Shown here in pieces: positions 5,357-10,281 of a stretch of DNA of 10,281 nucleotides (positions are counted from its first letter, which is position 1; every line of letters starts with the position of its first letter). Made by a program: the position numbers and the translations under genes. Origin of the DNA: a bacterium (lineage in GTDB: Bacteria > Bacillota_I > Bacilli_A > RFN20 > CAG-826); assembly GCA_004561785.1 (NCBI GenBank), contig SFUB01000047.1, positions 1 through 10,281 on the forward strand. Direction: 5' to 3'. The notes under the pieces are model-generated. The model was not told the origin of the DNA. It ran no database searches and was given only the letters and a program-made list of their open reading frames with translations.

Positions 5357-7840
5357 GTGGCTAATTTCATTGAATCAATCTTCCACCTCGAGAAGCGTGA
5401 ATTGAATCGTTACGCGAAACAGGCCGACAAGGTCATGAGCTACGAGGAGCAAATGAAGGCGCTCAGCGATGATGAGCTCCGCGCCAAAACCAAGGAGTTC
5501 CAAGAGGCCTTACGTTCCAAAACCAAGACCTTGGAGGACATCAAGCTGGAGGCTTTCGCCGTCGCTCGCGAAGGCGGCAGAAGGGCCCTTGGGCAATTCC
5601 CTTTCAAAGTCCAGATCATCGGCGCTTTGGTTCTCAACGATGGCAACGTCGCTGAGATGAGGACCGGCGAAGGTAAGACCCTCACCGCGACGATGGCGGT
5701 TTATTTGAATGCCTTGACGGGTGAGGGCGTCCACGTCATCACCGTCAACGAATACCTCGCGGAGCGCGATGCCAACTGGATGGGTCAGGTTTACCGTTTC
5801 CTCGGCCTCACCGTCGGCGTGAACTTAGCCTCCAAGAGCCCCGCCGAAAAGAAAGAAGCTTATCTTTGCGATATCACCTACACCACAAACTCCGAACTTG
5901 GGTTCGATTATCTTCGCGACAACATGACCCAGTCGCTCCAGAACCGCGTTCTTCGTGGCTTGAAGTTCTGCGTTGTCGACGAAGCCGACTCCGTCTTGAT
6001 CGACGAGTCGAGGACCCCGCTTATCATTTCCGGTGGCCAAAAGGCCGCCGCGAGCCAGTACATGGTCGCTGACCGTTTCGTCAAAACCCTCCGCAAGGAA
6101 AAGGATTTCACGATCGACATCAAGACCAAGACCTGCTCCTTGACCGATGAAGGCAACAACAAAGCGGAGAGGATGTTCGGCATCCGCAACCTCTACGATC
6201 CCGAGCATCAGGATCTCGTTCACCGCATCCATCAGGCCCTCAAGGCGAACTTCGTCATGGCCCGCGACGTGGAATACATGGTCGACTCCGAACGCCAAAT
6301 CCAACTCATTGACCAATTCACCGGCCGTATCATGAAGGGCCGCGAATACAATGATGGTCTTCAGCAAGCCATCCAAGCCAAAGAAGGCGTGGAAATCAAA
6401 CAAGAGACGATCGTTCTTGCCACGATCACCTATCAGAACTTCTTCCGTCTTTACAAAAAGCTCTCCGGCATGACCGGCACTGCAAAGACCGAGGAAGAAG
6501 AATTTGAGAAGATTTACAACATGAAGGTCATCTGCATCCCGACCAACCGTCCGGTTCAGCGCGTTGATGACGATGACATCATCTATGGAACCCATGCCGC
6601 GAAGCTCAAAGGGCTGGTTGAGGAAGTCAAACGGCGCCACGAACTTGGCCAGCCGATTCTTATCGGCACGGTTTCCGTCGAGAGCAACGAAGAAATTTCC
6701 AAACTTCTCACTGCCGCCGGGATCCCGCACGAAGTCTTGAACGCCAAAAACCAAGCCCGCGAGGCGGAGATCATCTCCCACGCCGGCGAAAAAGGCGCTG
6801 TTACCTTGGCCACCAACATGGCCGGACGTGGCACTGACATCAAGCTGACCGATGAGGTTAAGAAACTCGGAGGTCTTTGCGTCTTTGGCACCGAGCGTCA
6901 CGAATCCCGCCGCATCGACAACCAGCTCCGCGGCCGTTCGGGTCGTCAAGGCGATCCGGGCTATTCCCGCTTCTATGTTTGCTTCGATGACGAATTGCTT
7001 CGCCGCTTCGTGAACGATAACATTCGCCAAAACTTCCAGAAGCAGCTGGGCGATGACCACTTGGAGAATAAGATGCTCCAAAGCGTCGTTACGAATGCCC
7101 AAAAGCAAATCGAGGGTCGTAACTTCGACACCCGTAAGAACCTCCTTGATTATGATGATGTTCTCGCCAAGCAACGTCAGATCATTTACGATCGCCGAGA
7201 CCGCATCATGATGGCGGGCGACATCAATGAATTGGTCCATTCCTTCTTTTCCGACACGGGCAAATTCCTTGCCAAGAAGGCCACCAACCCCGGCAGGGAT
7301 GAAGGCTTGATCTCCGGAGAGGCTTTGAAGAAACTCATTGAGCCGGCTTTCGTCCCGGTGGGTGAATTCCCCTCCAAAGCCTACGATGAAGCCACCGTCG
7401 ATGAAGGCGGAGAAGACCTGGGCGAGTATCTCTATGCCGCCTATCTTAAGAAGCGCGCCACTTGGCCCGCCGATCAAGCGGATAAAGTGGAACGCTCCAT
7501 CTCCCTCTCGGTCATCGACAGGAACTGGACGAAGCACATTGACACCATGGCTCATCTCCGCGAAGGCATTGGTCTTCGTTCCTACGCCCAAACCAACCCC
7601 CTTCAGGATTACGTCAACGAAGGCTATGGCCTCTTCCGCGAGATGAATTCGAATATCGCCGTGGACTGCGTCTATAACTTCATGAACGTCCGTCTCGTCC
7701 GTCAGGAACCCGAGAAAGCCTTGGAGGAAGAGCAGAAGCCCGCCGATAATTCGGAATCCCTCGAAGTCGAACATCCTGAATACACTCCGGATGAAAAACC
7801 GGATCAGGAAAAAGCAAAAGAACCCGCCAAAGCCGAATAA
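5357..7840 (+). CDS. secA: Preprotein translocase motor ATPase SecA
   Basis: SecA binds the SecYEG channel at the membrane and uses ATP to push unfolded preproteins across. It has 827 residues, starting at GTG. Visible landmarks are Walker A (RTGEGKT, 102-108), DEAD at 208-211, the DESRTPLIISG segment (216-226), SGMTGTA (370-376), ATNMAGRGTDI (485-495), QLRGRSGRQGDPG (523-535) and IGLRSYAQTNPLQDY (738-752). The last 45 or so residues are a charged E/K/P-rich tail. The cysteine-rich SEC-C zinc motif that many SecA proteins use to contact SecB and lipids is absent, as in some other Gram-positive and mollicute SecA proteins. Codon choice is strongly biased to C-ending codons; the gene contains no TTA, CTA or TCA from codon 158 to 806. 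It has its own promoter and palindrome upstream, and prfB follows after 44 bases, as is common in the Bacillota. Confidence 0.98.
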   Translation: MANFIESIFHLEKRELNRYAKQADKVMSYEEQMKALSDDELRAKTKEFQEALRSKTKTLEDIKLEAFAVAREGGRRALGQFPFKVQIIGALVLNDGNVAEMRTGEGKTLTATMAVYLNALTGEGVHVITVNEYLAERDANWMGQVYRFLGLTVGVNLASKSPAEKKEAYLCDITYTTNSELGFDYLRDNMTQSLQNRVLRGLKFCVVDEADSVLIDESRTPLIISGGQKAAASQYMVADRFVKTLRKEKDFTIDIKTKTCSLTDEGNNKAERMFGIRNLYDPEHQDLVHRIHQALKANFVMARDVEYMVDSERQIQLIDQFTGRIMKGREYNDGLQQAIQAKEGVEIKQETIVLATITYQNFFRLYKKLSGMTGTAKTEEEEFEKIYNMKVICIPTNRPVQRVDDDDIIYGTHAAKLKGLVEEVKRRHELGQPILIGTVSVESNEEISKLLTAAGIPHEVLNAKNQAREAEIISHAGEKGAVTLATNMAGRGTDIKLTDEVKKLGGLCVFGTERHESRRIDNQLRGRSGRQGDPGYSRFYVCFDDELLRRFVNDNIRQNFQKQLGDDHLENKMLQSVVTNAQKQIEGRNFDTRKNLLDYDDVLAKQRQIIYDRRDRIMMAGDINELVHSFFSDTGKFLAKKATNPGRDEGLISGEALKKLIEPAFVPVGEFPSKAYDEATVDEGGEDLGEYLYAAYLKKRATWPADQADKVERSISLSVIDRNWTKHIDTMAHLREGIGLRSYAQTNPLQDYVNEGYGLFREMNSNIAVDCVYNFMNVRLVRQEPEKALEEEQKPADNSESLEVEHPEYTPDEKPDQEKAKEPAKAE

Positions 7841-7884
7841 AAATCGGGTTTGCGCAAAAGCAACATCAAAGAAAAAGGAATAAT

Positions 7885-9013
7885 ATGAAAGAGTTAGTCG
7901 AGTTAAAACAAAACGCTCAAGACTTGAGCGAAGTAGTCTCGCATCTCGGTGATTCTCTTTGACCTGGACAGTCTAAAAAAAGAGATCGCTGAGTTGGAAG
8001 AGAGACAAAACCAAGAAGATTTCTGGAACGACCAAAACGCTGCCATGGTGGTCGTGAACCGTCTTGCGGATATCCGCGGGAAGGTGAATGGCTACGAGAA
8101 AGCCGTGGCGGATTTGAACGACATCAATGAGCTCCTTTCCGCCTGCGACGAAAAGGACTCGGAGATGATTGACCTTGTCGAGTCCATGGAAGCAGACCTT
8201 GAAAAATCCGCGAAAGAGCTGCGCTCCATCCTTTTGTTCTCCGGGGAATACGATTCTTTGAACTGCACTTTGGATATCCATCCTGGCGCAGGCGGAACCG
8301 AAGCGCAGGACTGGTCCTCCATGCTCTTGCGTATGTATGGTCGTTGGTGCGAACGTCACAATTTTAAATGCCAAGTCCTTTCGCTGGAAGATGGCGACGA
8401 GGCCGGCATCAAATCCGTCACAATCAAAATCACCGGTCATAACGCTTATGGCATGCTCAAAGGAGAAAAGGGCGTTCACCGTTTGGTCCGCATCTCTCCT
8501 TTCGACGCGAACGCTAGGCGCCACACTTCATTCTCTTCCGTCAACGTTGTTCCTGAATTCGGCCCCGTTGCCGACGTCGTGATCGATCCGAAAGACCTTA
8601 GGATCGACATCTTCCGCTCCGGTGGAGCCGGAGGGCAAAACGTCAACAAAGTCTCCTCTGCCGTTCGCATTACCCACATTCCAACCGGGATTGTGGTTTC
8701 TTCCGAAGCGGAACGTGACCAACCAAAGAACAAAGCCAACTGTATGGCCATGCTGCGTGACAAGCTCATGCAGAGGAAAGTCGAGGAACGCGAAGCGAAG
8801 ATGAGATCCATCATCGGCGTTCAAAAAGACATCGAATGGGGATCGCAAATTCGTTCTTACGTCTTCCAGCCTTACCAGATGGTGAAAGACCATCGCACGG
8901 ACGCCGAAACCGGCAACGTCCAGGCCGTCATGGATGGGGACATTGACCTATTCATCTATGCCTATCTGGAGATGGAGGCCAAGAATGCAGACGCTCAAAA
9001 AGTGGTTAAGTAA
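7885..9013 (+). CDS. prfB: Peptide chain release factor 2 (RF2), made by +1 programmed frameshift
   Basis: RF2 recognises UGA and UAA and releases the finished protein. Translation starts at ATG 7885 (AAGGAA four bases upstream) and runs 25 codons to CTT TGA C at 7957-7963. There ribosomes slip forward one base and continue from GAC 7961 to the TAA at 9011-9013, giving about 375 residues. The joint reads LGDSL-DLDSLKKEI, matching the RGSL-DLESK region of Bacillus RF2. In joint numbering the codon-recognition tripeptide S-P-F falls at 204-206 and GGQ at 249-251, one residue from E. coli RF2 (205-207, 250-252), which supports the joined frame. The frameshift is autoregulatory: low RF2 leaves UGA unread and favours slippage. 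A continuous frame from GTG 7949 would miss the N-terminus and is not the real start. The 3' end overlaps the yitT-like gene by 29 bases. Confidence 0.96.
7948..7963 (+). promoter_or_regulatory. RF2 recoding site: CTT TGA C with atypical upstream Shine-Dalgarno-like GGTGAT
   Basis: The slippery CTT-TGA-C matches the canonical RF2 site. The E. coli site has AGGGGG three bases before CTT; here the bases are CTCGGTGATTCT. GGTGAT pairs with the other end of the anti-Shine-Dalgarno (as in AGGAGGTGAT) but puts the AGGAGG-equivalent four bases farther upstream. The stimulator therefore looks present but altered. Confidence 0.85.
8974..8978 (+). promoter_or_regulatory. Ribosome binding site choosing the start of the yitT-like gene
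   Basis: GGAGG lies six bases before ATG 8985, inside the 3' end of prfB. It favours this start over ATG 8934, which would add 17 unlikely residues and has no such site. Confidence 0.8.
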
Positions 9014-9938
9014 CCCAAAAACAAAGCAAGTTCTCATCAACTATTGTCTGATTACCTTTGGCTGCTTGATTTTGGCGGCCGGGACAGTCGCTTTCCTGTT
9101 GCCTCTGGATTTGGTGACGGGCGGCGTAAGCGGTGTTTCGGTCATCCTCAATCATTATTTGGAACCTATTTTTGGCTTTCCGACCCAAGACATTATCGCT
9201 TGGATTGTTCAGGTCATCTTGCTTGTCGCAAGCTTCATCTTTCTTGGCAAGAAATTCACTCTCCACACGATTTACGCGACTCTTTTGTATCCGGCCTTCC
9301 TAACCCTTTTCATGCGCACGCATGTGCTGGATTTCATCTCCGATGCCTTAAACCCGGCGGAAGCGGGGGACATGCAGATCGTTTATACCTTGCTGGCTGG
9401 CATTTTCGGTGGGGCGTTCTCCGGAGCGGGCGTTGCCGTCACTTTCCTTGGCGATGGGTCCACCGGAGGCTTTGACGTCCTTGCCGCTATTGTGGCCAAG
9501 CACACCCCGGTGAAAGAAGGACTCGCGACCTTCATCATCGATGCCCTCATCGTGGTGGTTGGCATGGTTTGCCTGCGGGATATTCCCAATGGGCTCATCG
9601 GCATTCTTTCTGCGCTTGTCTGCGCGGTGATGGTCCAATACGTGTATGTGAATTCCAATACCTACGTCATTGCTGACATCATCTCTGACAAAACGGAAGA
9701 CATCATGAAATACGTCCACGACGAAATGGAGCATGCGACCACTGTGATTGATGTCGTCGGCGGTTATACCGGCGCGGATCGCAAGATGCTTCGAGTGGCT
9801 TTTCACCGCAAGGAACTGACTAGTTTCCGTTCTTATATCGCCGAGACCGATCCTCGGGCGTTTGTTTCCTTCACCCAAGCATCCATGATAAACGGTGAGG
9901 GTTTTGCGCCGTTGGTAAGCAAAAAGAGGAAAAAGTGA
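8985..9938 (+). CDS. YitT family membrane protein (DUF161 plus DUF2179)
   Basis: This 317-residue protein belongs to the YitT family, multi-pass membrane proteins of unknown transport or sensing role that are very common, and often multicopy, in the Bacillota. About six hydrophobic segments are visible (roughly 17-40, 67-88, 93-112, 130-155, 180-197 and 202-222). The glycine-rich repeats of the family are clear: LVTGGVSGVSVIL (43-55) and FLGDGSTGGFDVLA (154-167). After the membrane part, residues about 225-310 form a soluble DUF2179 domain with VVGGYTGADRKMLRVAF (257-273). The C-terminus is basic (KKRKK). The start is set by GGAGG six bases upstream and overlaps prfB by 29 bases, so expression is likely coupled to prfB. 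The TGA stop shares its A with the uvrB ATG. The specific function is not known. Confidence 0.92.
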   Translation: MQTLKKWLSNPKTKQVLINYCLITFGCLILAAGTVAFLLPLDLVTGGVSGVSVILNHYLEPIFGFPTQDIIAWIVQVILLVASFIFLGKKFTLHTIYATLLYPAFLTLFMRTHVLDFISDALNPAEAGDMQIVYTLLAGIFGGAFSGAGVAVTFLGDGSTGGFDVLAAIVAKHTPVKEGLATFIIDALIVVVGMVCLRDIPNGLIGILSALVCAVMVQYVYVNSNTYVIADIISDKTEDIMKYVHDEMEHATTVIDVVGGYTGADRKMLRVAFHRKELTSFRSYIAETDPRAFVSFTQASMINGEGFAPLVSKKRKK

Positions 9939-10281
9939 TGGCGGATGTCCAGGGATACGAAACCCGCCCCTTCGAGCTGAAGGCCCCCTTTCCGCCTACT
10001 GGCGATCAGCCAAAAGCGATCGCTAAGCTTTTAGAAGGCGTAAAGGCGGGCAAGCAGGTTCAGGTAGTTCTAGGCGCGACTGGTACTGGGAAGACTTTCA
10101 CCGATGCCAATGTCATCGCCGCTTTGAATCGCCCGACTTTGGTTTTGGTACACAATAAAACCTTGGCCAGTCAGCTCTATGGCGAATTCAAGGAACTTTT
10201 CCCCAATAACCGCGTTGAGTATTTCATCTCGAACTTCGATTTCTATCAGCCGGAAGCCTATATTCCCAAGACGGATACTTA
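9938..10281 (+). CDS. uvrB: UvrABC excinuclease subunit B, N-terminal part (cut by window edge)
   Basis: UvrB is the damage-verifying helicase-like subunit of nucleotide excision repair. UvrA loads it on DNA, and it then recruits UvrC for incision. The first 114 residues are present and the gene continues past the right edge. FELKAPFPPTGDQPKAI (12-28) is the family N-terminus, Walker A is GATGTGKT (46-53), and HNKTLASQLYGEFKELFP (72-89) is characteristic. The start of the beta-hairpin reads S98-N-F-D-F-Y-Q-P105, where most UvrB proteins have S-Y-Y-D-Y-Y-Q-P, so three of four hairpin tyrosines are changed. The ATG overlaps the preceding TGA by one base, with GAGG eight bases upstream, indicating coupled translation with the yitT-like gene. 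Confidence 0.97.
   Translation, partial: MADVQGYETRPFELKAPFPPTGDQPKAIAKLLEGVKAGKQVQVVLGATGTGKTFTDANVIAALNRPTLVLVHNKTLASQLYGEFKELFPNNRVEYFISNFDFYQPEAYIPKTDT

Noticed and set aside
5825..7774. A 649-codon open frame on the minus strand opposite secA
   Set aside because: It is exactly in register with the secA codons and exists only because secA avoids TTA, CTA and TCA. The predicted protein resembles no family I know, and no start signal is evident.
7821..7858. AACCCG/CGGGTT inverted repeat plus TTTGCGCAAA palindrome at the end of secA, as a terminator
   Set aside because: The left arm is in secA coding sequence, the stem is only six bases with an 18-base loop, and no T run follows. Transcription probably continues into prfB.
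8934..8984. An upstream start for the yitT-like gene at ATG 8934
   Set aside because: It has no good ribosome site and adds 17 residues unlike the family, while ATG 8985 has GGAGG at ideal spacing.
7949..9013. A shorter RF2 reading frame beginning at GTG 7949 without frameshift
   Set aside because: It would lose the conserved N-terminal helix encoded from ATG 7885. The CTT-TGA-C site and correct motif spacing after joining show that the frameshift product is the real RF2.

Overview
The window is a dense stretch of bacterial housekeeping genes. It has no mobile element, CRISPR array, RNA gene or gene-free stretch over 300 bases. The gene set points to the Bacillota, most likely the class Bacilli, perhaps a lineage near Erysipelotrichia or Mollicutes relatives. 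The reasons are ComFA/ComFC beside SecA and RF2, a YitT-family protein, a SecA with no C-terminal zinc motif, AGGAGG-type ribosome binding sites, and an UvrB hairpin reading S-N-F-D-F-Y. By eye, base composition is near 50% GC, unlike classical mollicutes. UGA acts as a stop (prmC and the yitT-like gene end in TGA, and prfB carries a UGA-dependent frameshift), so the standard bacterial code applies. The taxonomic placement is an inference.

Layout: the 5' part of dnaX lies on the minus strand (1-417). A 93-base divergent control region follows, and every other gene is on the plus strand. These are prfA (RF1), prmC (overlapping prfA by 8 bases), a fused TsaC/Sua5-RpiB gene, comFA, comFC (overlapping comFA), secA with its own promoter, prfB (RF2, read through a +1 programmed frameshift), a YitT-like membrane protein overlapping prfB, and the 5' end of uvrB, which overlaps the yitT-like stop by one base.

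Functionally, prfA, prmC and prfB supply both release factors and the enzyme that methylates their GGQ glutamines. TsaC makes the threonylcarbamoyl donor for the tRNA t6A modification, and RpiB is a pentose-phosphate isomerase. ComFA and ComFC belong to DNA uptake in transformable relatives. SecA drives protein export, while DnaX and UvrB act in replication and repair.

No new system is evident. The points most worth checking are the TsaC-RpiB fusion, a perfect 20-base palindrome inside the secA promoter, a hairpin that buries the comFA start codon, an RF2 frameshift site with an atypical internal Shine-Dalgarno, and very short predicted leaders for dnaX and prfA.
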